A stretch of 33,389 nucleotides of DNA from Alectoria sarmentosa (taxonomy: Eukaryota; Ascomycota; Lecanoromycetes; Lecanorales; Parmeliaceae): the NCBI GenBank assembly GCA_009733775.1, contig WOGZ01000345.1:1-33389 (forward strand), in the 5' to 3' direction. Both the position numbers and the translations under genes were made by a program. Shown piece by piece: positions 12,216 through 21,589 of this stretch. How positions within the stretch are numbered: the stretch's first letter is position 1; each line of letters starts with the position of its first letter. Under the pieces are notes generated by a model. The model had not been told where the DNA came from. It did no database searches and saw only the letters and a program-made list of their open reading frames with translations.

Positions 12216-13372
12216 ATGCCTACCCCAAAAACATCAGACGAAGATCCGTATATGCTGGGGCGGAATTACTACGCTTCCGCGAGGTAACGGCACCACGAAC
12301 GAACTCCTCTTAATCACTCGTAATACTCATGTGGTCAATGTTCTCACAGGCTCGCAATGCTACATCTGCTCATCCACGCCCAATTTGGCTACTTGCTCCA
12401 TCCATCCATCGAGCTGCCCAGCGCTGAAAAGACTGAAGAGCAGCTGCGTATTGCGGACGTTGGTACTGGGACTGGGTATGTGAACACAACCGCCATTAGG
12501 CACCCGCAAAAAGCTCTCGCTCGTCTTGCTGATTTCATCCCGTTAGGATCTGGATCGGGGAACTCACCCGAGAGCTACCTCAAGCTCAGATCGATGGCTT
12601 TGACATTTCCGACGAGCAGTACCCGCCCGAAAAATGGTACAGACCGAATGTGTCACTATCTCAACTCGACATCTTCAAACCGCTGCCAGAAGGGTTAAAG
12701 GGGAAGTACGATATCGTGCGTCTAAGGTTTTTCATGACGGTAGCTAGTGATGATAACGTGCAGGTTGTGGTTAATAACTTGAAGGGGATGCTTAGTGAGT
12801 GAGATTTTGTCCTGATCAGTTGCTTGTCTATGGATTCAGACAGATGCGAGAGGTGAAGGACTATAGCTGACTTCTATCAGAGCCGGGTGGATATCTACAG
12901 TGGGTCGAAAGAGATTGGATGTCCAAGTTTCCAGAGAAGGCCGAGAGGAGCGATGACGCACACACGCAGATTACATGCTATCATCGAAAGTTCTTCCCGA
13001 AAACCAGGTCAGTCACTGGCCTCTCATCTTCGACCAACGATCTTTTACCTTCCCTTAAAAAATCGGTACCAATGCCCAACCATTAGAACTGATACACTTC
13101 ATCCTGATAGGTGGATCAACTCCCTTCCCGCCCACTTTAAAAGATGCGGTCTGGAAGTCCTCGACCACGTGACGGAATCTCCACTCCCAATATACCGCAA
13201 GCCATGGAACGAGGATTGTCTGATTGGGTGGGCAGCTATCGGCGATATGATAGAGAGTCAAGAGGAAAAGCATTGGTACAAAGAGCGCTTGGCAGAAGCT
13301 GCGGATAATGCGAAGAAGGGGTGGTATGTGGATTGGGAATTGGTTGTTTGTGTTGGCAAAAATGCTGTGTGA
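12216..13372 (+). CDS. LaeA/UMTA-like SAM-dependent methyltransferase, spliced
   Basis: Exons are 12216–12283, 12350–12475, 12547–12794, 12881–13007 and 13111–13372; introns of 66, 71, 86 and 103 nt are all GT-AG. The start has a good context (CCACC before ATG). The 276-aa product is a Rossmann-fold class I methyltransferase. The N terminus YMLGRNYYASARLAMLHLL is the fungal UMTA/LaeA-like signature. The SAM-binding motif I is DVGTGTGIW (59–67), the acidic end of strand 2 lies in GFDIS (82–86), YDIVRLRFF (119–127) is the strand-4 region, and LKPGGYLQWVE (147–157) follows. The family includes LaeA, a regulator of secondary metabolism, and many small-molecule methyltransferases, so whether this one methylates a metabolite or acts in regulation cannot be told. 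It is co-oriented with the MFS gene (263 bp upstream) and with the next methyltransferase. Confidence 0.88.
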
Positions 13373-14238
13373 AGATCGGGGGGAACCTGGTGTAGAGGAA
13401 GATATGAGAGTGAGTACTTTACAGAGAGAGCTAGCGTGTTCGCTGAATCCTAGTACATGGCTTGAACATGAGACTTCGTTTTGGTTGGAGGAGGTATTCA
13501 ACTCAAGGGTACATTGACAGAGGCTAGTAGAGAATTTCCGTTGATCTAAGTTGATTCTCTCTACTCCAAAAACGCCAGCCCATTTCTTCACTATGCAACC
13601 TTGAAGCTCGAAACGGTGATCATCTTAATGACTTCAAAGCGTCAATAGTTCGTGAAAATTTTCCTTCGACCACATTTTAGCCTCTCCAATAAGCCACTTA
13701 AACGCAAACCAATTGCTGGACAGATTCGGATAGTCAATTTCTTCTACCAAGCTGCAGTCAAAGCCTTTGTCACTATTGGATGCGCCTTCTTACGAAAGAG
13801 CTAAAAACCAGCGCGGGCCTAGCATCTGAAGTGGTCATCAACATCTACAAATAAGGCTCCCCATAAATTTGCTCCAACGCACAGAAAGCCTTGCAAGATC
13901 AATCAAGCGGATAGGAATAACACATCATGAAAGATATCATTCACCAAAAACTCACCAAGATTAAAATGACGACAATACGGCTACAGCGTCTTAGTCTGCA
14001 ACTCTTTCTGACAATTTTCATGACTTGTTTCAGCTTCTGCAACTAGCCGTGTGTTGCTACCCTTGTCTTTATTCCAAATAGACTTAGCAACAACAACAAA
14101 CTTTTGTGTTCATGAGTCACATTCAAACCTCTACCTAAAGTCATCGACATATAAACTAAACTTGCACAGACCATTATCTTTTCGTGATGACCCACCAGAA
14201 CCTTGAACAATTTCTGAGCTGAGATTTCTCTCTACAAC
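13373..14238. other. Intergenic region between the two methyltransferase genes
   Basis: This 866-bp gap holds the 3' end of the LaeA-like gene and the promoter of the next methyltransferase. I see no supported gene on either strand. A CCAAT sequence occurs at about 13,685, and an AACAACAACAAAC tract near 14,089 is the kind of A-rich leader often found before fungal starts. Confidence 0.55.
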
Positions 14239-15252
14239 ATGGGGTCAAAATTATCTTGCATCACGGCACGCTTGCCACGCCGCAGCACCAGCAGCGAAGA
14301 CTCAGGTGAACCTGCCGAGCATCACGGAGCTGTGTGCACTTGTGGAGTCGATCCAGGATCCATCGAGTACTACAAGTATGTCATAGCTCTCTTGATTCCA
14401 TGATCATCACTTACACGACACAGCCTGATCTCACATCAGTACGGACTCAGCCCTGGCGAAACGGCACGCGCCACCTGGATGAAAGGACTCATAGACGAAC
14501 GCAAAGACTGGGTCGGCTTTGGAGACATGGTGGCGCATGGAGATAGCATCAAGGCCCTCGACTACTGTGCTGGTACCGGATTCATGAGCCAGGCTCTAGC
14601 GCCTCACGTCAACAAGATTCTCGCCATGGACAATTCGCAGAACATGACCATCCAATACAACAAATGCGCAGAGCAGACCCAAGAAGCCCACCCAGACTGC
14701 GAAATGCGAGCGGTGCTGGGTGATCTAATATACGGAAAGGTCCCCCTTGCCGATATTCCAGGCGAATTCCTTCCATTTGACTTTGTCGCCATGTGTGTAA
14801 GTCTTACAGCAATTTTCTACTCTCTCCGAAGCCATCTGACCACTTTGAAGCTCGCTGTCGACTTCTTCGCCCCCGACGAGGCGTCCGATGATGATGCGCC
14901 TGGTTTGGTACGCGCTCTTGGCTCTCTGACAACTCGCCTCAAACACAACGGTACCCTGCTCATCCTCGACATCGAGAAAGACCGCACGGGCGATGGCGCA
15001 AACGAAAATGACAACGAAGACTACCAAGCAAAGTCGGAACGGACGCGTAATGGGAAGAAGATCGTGGGCTACGGTAGTAACGAGGTTCGGGCTGCTCTTG
15101 AGGTGTTAGGCATGGAGGATATTGACGTGATTGGGGATCTGCGGTGTGAGGAGGCTTCAGATGGAGGGCAAGTTTACTTTCTACTGAAAGCGAGGAAGGG
15201 AGATACGTACCGGCACAATACGATGGAGATAATCGATCATGCACGCCAGTGA
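14239..15252 (+). CDS. Class I SAM-dependent methyltransferase, spliced
   Basis: Exons are 14239–14375, 14424–14796 and 14851–15252, giving 303 aa. The first intron (48 nt) is short but GT-AG; its CACAG acceptor keeps the frame (EYYNLISHQYGL), while the AG 15 nt downstream does not. The second intron (54 nt, GTAAGT...GAAG) has a length divisible by three, so an unspliced form would also stay open; removing it restores FDFVAMCLAVDFF, the usual strand-4 motif. Motif I is LDYCAGTGFMSQAL (91–104), the acidic residue after strand 2 is D115 (AMDNS), and LKHNGTLLILDIE (200–212) is the strand-5 region. The C-terminal third is acidic, then ends in a strand-rich RCEEASDGGQVYFLLKAR. The substrate is unknown; it looks like a generic Methyltransf_11/25-type enzyme. 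The N terminus, MGSKLSC, fits an N-myristoylation plus palmitoylation site. Confidence 0.83.
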
Positions 15253-16226
15253 TTAGTAAGTTCTGAGCGTGGTCAGGGAAGATTGTCGTCCTGCCTAGAT
15301 CGAGGTACAAGTACGGGCCAAGAAAAAGTAGAATTTCTAGCATAATGAAAGACCAAATTCAAACCTCCAAGAGTTCCTTGGTGAACTTATTTTTCATGGA
15401 GTATTACTTCTGGAACTTCCCCCAGGCCACCAGCATAGCTTTCGCAATCATCCGAGTAGTCATGCGGAAGTAGCTTAGATTTTGATCATCTTTCAAGTTC
15501 GTTCCTCTTCATATTCCGTCGTCATTATAGAGCGCCAGATATACCACCTGGCGGAAGGAATTGCAATGAATACGCTTCAAAGGCATCTTAGCGACAGTCC
15601 AAGTGAGTGGGTCCTCAATTGCTTTGTGATGGCTTCAGGGAGATCTCCGCGTAAGCGCTAGCTTCTGTGGGTATACACTGACGCGGACTCCAGAGATTAT
15701 TGGAATTTACCCATCTTCGATCCGGCAAAGAGTCTCCCAATGCACAAGGCATTGGGGGCGTAAACGATTTGAGGATGTTCAAGCAGACGACATACATCGA
15801 GATTTTTAAGGGGCTGCTAAAGATAGATAGAGCCTGAGTTGCTCAGGAAAGAAAGTCCTTAGATCAGATTATGCCAAGACTCTCACCGAGGTGCAGCTGC
15901 ACAGAATTGATAAGTGGTTATAGTCATACCGAAATTGAACTCCATAAGACCTTCGTGGACCGAAAGATGTCTGATTCATGTGACAGTTTCTTCCTGGAAT
16001 ACTGACATGTAGTCTTGGACACGCCCCTTGAACTTCCGTCATATTCGAGAAAGTTCTGCTTATTCAGTTGTTAGACAGAGAAGCATGAGAAAGACGGGAA
16101 TTTTTCGGAAACGACTGTATTCTCTTGCTTCTTTATTACGGCGAAACGAATGACTCAAAGAATCTGTACAGAAGAAGTGAAAGCCTCTAGCTAATATTCC
16201 TGTTCGCAAATGTATCTACCTTCCAT
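15253..16226. other. Intergenic region between convergent genes
   Basis: This 974-bp interval lies between the stop codons of the methyltransferase (plus strand) and the LPMO (minus strand) and so should hold both 3' ends. The short ORFs in it have no recognisable domain, and I call none of them. Confidence 0.55.
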
Positions 16227-17423
16227 TTACCAGTTCCCAAGAGCTTCGCCTCTACGAACGTAGCCCTTCTGAAATTTAGGGCTGGAGCGCTTCGCAAAAA
16301 CTTGGTACCCACCCACGCATTTTGTACCTGCAGCCACAGGTATCCAAGTGACGGTGAGTTGTGTAGTACACATGCCGATTTGGGTTCCATCAGGCGAGCA
16401 AACAGATTGGCCAGCGGAGGAGCAAGTGCCGGCGGACGATGTAGAGGGCGTTGTGGAGCTTGACGAGGAGTTGGTCATTGCCGAAGGCGCGGAGCTAGGA
16501 GCTGCGACAGCAACGGAGGGAGCGGCAGATGGAGCGACGGAGGTAGCAGCTAATGGGGCAGCTAAGGGGGCGACAGATGATGCAGCAGACGCAGGAGCGC
16601 CGGAAGCAGCACTGTAGGATCCAGAAGATGCTGGGCCCGATGAGGACGATGCAGCGGCAGGTGCGCTTGAATTTGATCCCGATGAACCACCACCAGCCGA
16701 AATGCTACATTTGGGGCCTGTTGGGGCAGTGAGCGCGCTGGTTCCATCCTTCTCGACGGAAGCTCCAGGGTATGGAAATTGCACATCGGCAGAGTCCACA
16801 GTCTCGCAGTCGGTTGTTGGAATGTTTGCCTTGAACATGCCTGGGAAGGACGCAGTCGCACGTCCGGAGAGCTCGGAAATGCCGAGAGTTTCGTTAAGGG
16901 TGGCCGCTCTCTTCGCGGATCCTCCGCTGACTTTGATTGACGCGCAGTTCATGTACATCTCCCGATTACCTATTTTGTTGAACCAAGTCCAGGCCAAAGT
17001 ATATGATCCTGGAGTGATCCCCTGGGGGATGGTATAGGTGTAGTTGCTGCCTCCGTTCTGGCCGACTAAGTCGTTGCCAGTTGTGCCTTTGGCAGGGCAA
17101 CCCCCCTCAATAGAGTGAATAACCATCCAATCAGACTTGCTTGTAGCTGGCATATCTGTGGTGAGAGAGATTTGGCATGAACCCCCACCGTGGACTGCGG
17201 ATCCGATGAACCAGAGTGGCTGTGGGGCACCAATAGCCATGTCCGTCACAGTTGCACCTGCGTTGCTCGTGGCTTTGCATGGGAAGTTGGAGCCATCTTC
17301 TAAGAGAGGGCTATTGTCGGGACTCCCATATGGTGGTGGCGAACCAAGGATCATATGGGCGGTGGTTGTGGTAGCGAAAAGGGCGACGGCCGAGAAGGAG
17401 AGAACGGACATGATTGAAGACAT
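16227..17423 (-). CDS. AA11 lytic polysaccharide monooxygenase with C-terminal X278 module, secreted
   Basis: A single 398-aa exon. Residues 1–22 are a signal peptide; cleavage after TTTTA exposes His23 as the new N terminus, as copper LPMOs require. The mature start HMILGSPPPYG is typical of AA11. The copper histidine brace is His23 plus His78 (SAVHGGGSC), and Tyr157 (REMYMNC) is the likely axial residue; spacing in mature numbering (1, 56, 135) is close to that of the characterised AA11. Cysteines at 49, 83, 109, 160, 206 and 239 fit a disulfide-bonded core. Residues about 241–332 are a Ser/Ala/Pro-rich linker, and 333–375 form an X278 module with four cysteines (334, 342, 352, 369), a domain linked to chitin binding. 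AA11 enzymes oxidatively cleave chitin, so the target is probably fungal or arthropod chitin. A basic tail of about 20 residues follows; no GPI signal is seen. Confidence 0.92.
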   Translation of the reverse strand: MSSIMSVLSFSAVALFATTTTAHMILGSPPPYGSPDNSPLLEDGSNFPCKATSNAGATVTDMAIGAPQPLWFIGSAVHGGGSCQISLTTDMPATSKSDWMVIHSIEGGCPAKGTTGNDLVGQNGGSNYTYTIPQGITPGSYTLAWTWFNKIGNREMYMNCASIKVSGGSAKRAATLNETLGISELSGRATASFPGMFKANIPTTDCETVDSADVQFPYPGASVEKDGTSALTAPTGPKCSISAGGGSSGSNSSAPAAASSSSGPASSGSYSAASGAPASAASSVAPLAAPLAATSVAPSAAPSVAVAAPSSAPSAMTNSSSSSTTPSTSSAGTCSSAGQSVCSPDGTQIGMCTTQLTVTWIPVAAGTKCVGGYQVFAKRSSPKFQKGYVRRGEALGNW

Positions 17424-17570
17424 GTTGCGATTGAAAGTTGCTGTTGTGCTTCGTTCCCGACGAAGTGTGAGTTGAAAAGATGTTTGGAGAATTATTGGTA
17501 TGCTTGGTGATAGCGCTGTTGGAGTCGTTGTAAAGCGTGAAGAAAGGAGAAATGGAGAATTGGCGGAGGA

Positions 17571-17580
17571 CTATATAAAG
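17571..17580 (-). promoter_or_regulatory. Probable TATA box of the LPMO gene
   Basis: Read on the minus strand this is CTTTATATAG, about 150 bp upstream of the LPMO start codon. It is followed, toward the gene, by pyrimidine-rich sequence (CTCC, TTCTCC and TCCTTTCTTC runs), typical of fungal transcription start regions. The motif is nearly symmetrical, so strand is assigned from the neighbouring gene. Confidence 0.5.
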
Positions 17581-18572
17581 GCGGCCAGCGCAGTAAGGAA
17601 CAATTACGAATCTGGGAATCACAATGAAGGCTGTACAATGTGTTATTGTTGATTATCTTTGAGAAAGTAAGTAATAAGGAAACCGCCACATTTTTAAAGA
17701 ACAATGGAGAATAGGGTAGGACGTTTGTAGTGAATGGAAGGGGCGAAAGGATTCAAAGGTACCACGAGGCAAGGGAAAATAGAGCCCTGGCATTGCGATC
17801 GAGAAGATCGGCCTGAAACGACGCAATGAAGATTTGTACAATGTGACCATGTCTTGTCCAATCCTCGGGCAGGGAATACCCCGTTGGTCGATGAGAAATT
17901 GTTTGATGTTAGTGAAGGGGGCGTGTAAGAAGTGACTGTACTGACTCGCGCGAGGCAATGCTGGGCAGCAGTAAAGAAGCGTTGTATTGCACGAGAATCA
18001 AGGTCCAATGGAGAAGACTGGAAGTGTCTGAGATCGCATGGTGTTTCAGATTCGGCAGCGGTTAGGAATTGCTTGGCGCTTCGACAGGCCACAAAAGAAC
18101 AGAACTTGTTGCGTTGTGTCGCTGAAGGAGAAGTTACAAGCTGTGTTCGCATGACCTCTCACTTCGTTAGAGTACAGTGAATACTCTTCCAAAACAAATG
18201 CAATAAACATTACAACGAAGAAGATGAGGCTGCTTGAGAAAGAATAGAGGAGAATAGAGAGGAATGGATAGAAAATTCACTTTGAGTGCCAAGCAATCAC
18301 GGCAATGACGACATCAGACTTATCTGATAAGCCATCTTGAGCTTAGCGTATCCAGCATAGCCCTATCCCTCACCATGAAAGTTTATCCCGGCAACCAACC
18401 GACCAAGACCTCTAACTTGTTCAGAGGGGAACACTGCCTACCTCACAGTGTTCAACAACATCTTGTACATGTGTGCAATGTATCTAAGTCCTCATAGACA
18501 TGAAAATTCCCTACCAAAAGCCCCCAGTCTTGGTCTTCTTTCCGCCCAAGATATTCAACTCTCCAAGGAATC
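17581..18572. other. Intergenic region upstream of the LPMO gene
   Basis: Nearly 1 kb with no gene that I can support. A minus-strand ORF of 152 codons at 17,694–18,152 has a scrambled, Ser/Arg/Cys-rich composition and no domain, so it is left out. The region probably contains distal promoter sequence of the LPMO gene and the leader of whatever lies at 18,573. Confidence 0.5.
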
Positions 18573-18896
18573 ATGGGTAGCGTGTCCCAGGATTTCATAT
18601 GGTTCGTCAAATTCAAGAAAACTATTTGCAAAGAAGTTGACTGCGAGTGGCCCCGTCAAGCAATGCCATCCAAGCCGAAATGCTTGCTATGTGAAGTGAA
18701 ACTCGGTATCAAACGAAACCAAAATCTACATTCGCCGAGTGCGCCGTGCTCACAATGCTTTCTACCAAAGAAAGAAGAAGCAACAGAACAGGGACTGATG
18801 ATAAATAGTCGAGCACGTCACCTGATTCGCTCGCAAGGTCGGATGTTTCAAAGAGTGGAGATGAGATGCGCGTCGCGTCATTACCACATGAAATAA
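18573..18896 (+). CDS. Possible small hypothetical protein with two CxxC pairs
   Basis: A 107-codon ORF starting at an ATG. It contains CLLC (37–40) and CSQC (59–62), an arrangement that could bind one zinc ion, with further cysteines at 19, 24 and 99. The first 65 residues (including ICKEVDCEWP) look protein-like; the remainder is less convincing. I do not recognise the family. No intron is needed, and it lies 122 bp before the next gene's start codon, which is tight for a separate gene with its own terminator. It may be a real small gene, the 5' part of a spliced gene, or chance. Confidence 0.35.
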   Translation: MGSVSQDFIWFVKFKKTICKEVDCEWPRQAMPSKPKCLLCEVKLGIKRNQNLHSPSAPCSQCFLPKKEEATEQGLMINSRARHLIRSQGRMFQRVEMRCASRHYHMK

Positions 18897-18992
18897 TCAT
18901 TAAGCGCTTAAGAAGCCCCCGAGGTAGTAGTCCGCTCCTCAAACTCGAAATATCCTGCGTCTCTCTTTCTTAGGCAATAATACCTTCCGATC

Positions 18993-19040
18993 ATGTCAGA
19001 CGTGGCTGTCGACAAGCAATGCTTCCCAAACATTCATTGA
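18993..19040 (+). promoter_or_regulatory. Upstream ORF overlapping the start of the secreted-protein gene
   Basis: An ATG 26 nt before the start at 19,019 opens a 15-codon frame in a different phase (MSDVAVDKQCFPNIH) that ends at 19,040, inside the coding region. If the mRNA leader begins upstream of 18,993, scanning ribosomes would meet this ATG first and translation of the main frame would be reduced. If transcription starts between the two ATGs, it has no effect. Confidence 0.4.
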
Positions 19041-19648
19041 TGTTACTCTTGATATCCTTAGCATGTGCGGTGCTACTTCCATCCGAGGGACATAGCCTAT
19101 CAAACCGGTCTCCGCTTCATTCTCCTTCAACCACTAACTCACACAACCTGCCGGACTCACCATCGTTGAGTTTCAGCGGGCTCACGCCATCGAATACTTC
19201 CAGTATCAACGGAGATGACGACTGCTTTGACGCAGCCTCAGACCCACGCCTGGTGATAGCCCAAACCAATGACTGCCTCTACGCTGCGCAACAAATTCTC
19301 CCGAAAGGGTCTCCTCGAAGGGCTATCAATTTCACAAGGAGACGAACCAAGGGCTTCTTTCAGCTGCCAAAAGTCTTCCGCTATGGGACCTGCGTGATCT
19401 CGGTAGACGTAGTTCAGGACTCGGATGAGGACAAGTTCCAGTTATTGATTGTATACGAGGCGACATTGGACCTTATCAGGACATGTGTTGCGGGGTTCTA
19501 TCATGCTGGTGGGACGATCTTTGTTGGGCCAAAGAAGCTTGTCTATGTACTAGTCTTTGGGAGAATTCCGCCACCAACACCTACAGATGGGGCATCGCTT
19601 CGAGCAGCGCTGAATGTGACCAGTGATGTCATTCTAGGGATTGCGTGA
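19019..19648 (+). CDS. Predicted secreted cysteine-containing protein, unknown function
   Basis: A single 209-aa exon. Residues 1–24 form a signal peptide: basic residue at 4, hydrophobic core at about 7–20 (LMLLLISLACAVLL), and likely cleavage after SEG. Residues 25–65 are Ser/Pro/Asn-rich and low in complexity. The globular part has four cysteines (69, 86, 125, 156), probably two disulfides, set in DCLYAAQQI, LPKVFRYGTCVISVDV, IRTCVAGF and HAGGTIFVG. This pattern, with a Cys-anchored helix, a 'yGtC' strand and a 'GG..vG' strand, resembles a widespread family of uncharacterised small secreted ascomycete proteins. Possible N-glycosylation sequons are at 29, 59, 104 and 199. An effector or cell-surface role is conceivable but not shown by the sequence. 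Confidence 0.72.
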   Translation: MLPKHSLMLLLISLACAVLLPSEGHSLSNRSPLHSPSTTNSHNLPDSPSLSFSGLTPSNTSSINGDDDCFDAASDPRLVIAQTNDCLYAAQQILPKGSPRRAINFTRRRTKGFFQLPKVFRYGTCVISVDVVQDSDEDKFQLLIVYEATLDLIRTCVAGFYHAGGTIFVGPKKLVYVLVFGRIPPPTPTDGASLRAALNVTSDVILGIA

Positions 19649-19964
19649 AAGGCATCCAAAGTCGCCAAATCAGGATCATTGTTCAACCATCGTGTTAAAC
19701 TCTTTGTTTTGCGGGTCCTTCATTCGCAAGATTTATTGTATTTGATGTTCGTCCAATGATCAGCTGGCATTGTTCCGTGAATGTTCATTGTGCGGGATTC
19801 ACATTGATTGCGGTCCACATTTGTGTTATACCCCCGCCGATATGTGCTACCTGAAATCCAGATTACCAATGCTTTCCACGGAAATCGAAGCATCTCGAAA
19901 ATTTTCTCCATTTTCACATTCCCATCTCTCCGACCCCCATCTTCCCACTTTCTCTTGATTGAAA

Positions 19965-21218
19965 ATGAGCTTCTCCGCGAGCGATATGAACGTGAGTGCG
20001 GTCACTCTATTCATTGACGAGGAGTCAACCAAGCTCGACGACAACAGCACAACGCATCATCCTATTACCCCTCTCAGTGCTACAACTCTCACAAACGACG
20101 GTAAGATAGGCGAGACCGATGACGAGAGCGCAAATTCTACTGTCAACAAACAGGCTATCGAGACCGAGGACGAGAGCGCAACCTATACTGTGCGCAAAAA
20201 GGAGATCGAGCCCGACGATCAATGCGAAACGTACACTCCCAGCAAATCGGAGATTGAACAAATCTTGAAGGAGCAGACGGAAGAGAGTAGACTTCAGCTG
20301 ATTAATATTGCAGAGGATCCAGAAATGGACCCAGGTGGTCGATCCTTCGCGGAGACGGTAGCGGCGATAGTGGAATGGTGGCAAGCACACGCCGATGAGC
20401 AAAACCCAACGTCCCACCAAATTGACTTTAGCGTAGGATCGCCGATGTCTCTACTAATGGTCCTTGCCCTTATTCCAGAGCAGTACCAAAGCTTCATATG
20501 CATCCAAGACGACGGTCGATCGCCATTCGGCAACGGGCAAAACCTCAGCTGGTTACACGAGCAGAACATGGACGTCCTTGTGGGACTCAGCATAGATCCC
20601 ATCCGCCAATCCATCCGTTTCGGACAAGGCTTAGCGTCCATGGTCCGTGACGACGTGGATGAAGGCTGGCGAGCCTTCACCGGAAGGTCTTGGCTTGAGG
20701 ACCAGCTTCATCTCTGGTCGAAAGACGAGCTTGAACCCGACTTGTACCGTTTCCCACTAGGCACGCAAAAGATCGTCTTCTTCTTCAACCCCACGGAAAT
20801 CCACTGGACAGTCGTTGAGGTAGAGCTGGACGATTCAGACGTGTGGACCTACACGCTCTACAACTCGCTGTTCCAAGGCGAGAGAGGACCGACCTGGAAA
20901 GCATGTCAGGAGCAATTTCCGCTGCTCGAGCAGCTCATTTGCCGTGCTTCGGGATTCCCAGAGCCAGAAACCCGCGAGATTATCGCAGCACCATCAGCAG
21001 CGCAGCAGGAGAACTCGTACGATTGTGGACCCATTGCGATATACAACGCTATAGAGCTTCTGGAAGGTCGCAGGCCCGGAACCGAGGTTGACACGGAGGA
21101 GCTGCGCCTGAGGTATCTGATGCTGATCCTCGATGCTCTCTACTTGCTGGATCAAGACTTGGAGACACCAGCGTTCCGAGCCCGTATGCGGGAAGTATGC
21201 TTAGAGTATCCAACATAG
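19965..21218 (+). CDS. Ulp1-like (C48) cysteine protease with N-terminal repeats
   Basis: A single 417-aa exon from the first ATG (context GAAAATGAGC). The C-terminal half matches the Ulp1/SENP fold: His280 in IHWTVVEVEL, the next catalytic position in LYNSL (Asn300), the oxyanion-hole glutamine Gln348, and Cys354 in SYDCGPIAIYNAIELL. Gln–Cys spacing of six residues is as in Ulp1. SWLEDQLHLW (242–251) corresponds to the 'WLnD' region that precedes the active site. The family removes SUMO or related ubiquitin-like modifiers. Unusually, the acidic member of the triad is Asn rather than Asp, so activity is uncertain. Residues 51–98 are three 16-residue repeats and the first 125 residues are acidic and probably disordered. 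Fungal genomes hold many such diverged Ulp1-like proteins, some in transposons; no transposase is nearby. Confidence 0.83.
   Translation: MSFSASDMNVSAVTLFIDEESTKLDDNSTTHHPITPLSATTLTNDGKIGETDDESANSTVNKQAIETEDESATYTVRKKEIEPDDQCETYTPSKSEIEQILKEQTEESRLQLINIAEDPEMDPGGRSFAETVAAIVEWWQAHADEQNPTSHQIDFSVGSPMSLLMVLALIPEQYQSFICIQDDGRSPFGNGQNLSWLHEQNMDVLVGLSIDPIRQSIRFGQGLASMVRDDVDEGWRAFTGRSWLEDQLHLWSKDELEPDLYRFPLGTQKIVFFFNPTEIHWTVVEVELDDSDVWTYTLYNSLFQGERGPTWKACQEQFPLLEQLICRASGFPEPETREIIAAPSAAQQENSYDCGPIAIYNAIELLEGRRPGTEVDTEELRLRYLMLILDALYLLDQDLETPAFRARMREVCLEYPT
20115..20258 (+). repeat. Three in-frame 48-bp repeats within the Ulp1-like gene
   Basis: Three consecutive 16-codon units start at 20,115, 20,163 and 20,211: TDDESANSTVNKQAIE, TEDESATYTVRKKEIE and PDDQCETYTPSKSEIE. 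They share an acidic start (x-D/E-D), a central Thr, a Lys, and a final IE. Divergence is mostly in the third unit. The units are in the acidic N-terminal region upstream of the protease domain and could be a repeated binding motif. Confidence 0.85.
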
Positions 21219-21480
21219 GTTTTGGCTTTACTTGGATACTTAGGTATAAGACGAGGATGTAAGAGTATGTAGCAGAAGTCGTTCATATAGAGAAGCTCAA
21301 AACTCCAAGTCCCACTGAGTCAAGTCTGCGGGCTGCACTGTGGGATTCGTGAATGTTTTATTTTTTCCTTAGTACTCCTTTTTGCAAAACCCTTGGCGGG
21401 AGCGCAAAACTTGCAACCGCGCCGGTAATTTTTTGCTTGAACGATCGCTCATGATAAACAAAATGAATATCGCATTATAT
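21219..21480. other. 3' flank of the Ulp1-like gene and transition to the AT-rich arm
   Basis: Sequence after the stop codon stays of normal composition to about 21,470, including a GC-richer patch (CTTGGCGGGAGCGC and AACCGCGCCGG, about 21,391–21,425). From about 21,450 the sequence loses C and G within a few tens of bases. No gene is seen. Confidence 0.6.
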
Positions 21481-21589
21481 AGATGTAAGAACGTGTAAAT
21501 TTGAGATCGTGTATAATTTATTGATTATTTAAAGTCAATATAGCTTTTATAGTCTTAAATTTATTATTCGCTATCGCTATCGTTATTAT

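Noticed and set aside
16348..16617. 89-codon plus-strand ORF rich in Glu and Ala
   Set aside because: It is the antisense shadow of the Ser/Ala-rich linker of the LPMO.
17694..18152. 152-codon minus-strand ORF
   Set aside because: No signal peptide, domain or repeated pattern, and a scrambled composition; probably chance in the LPMO upstream region.
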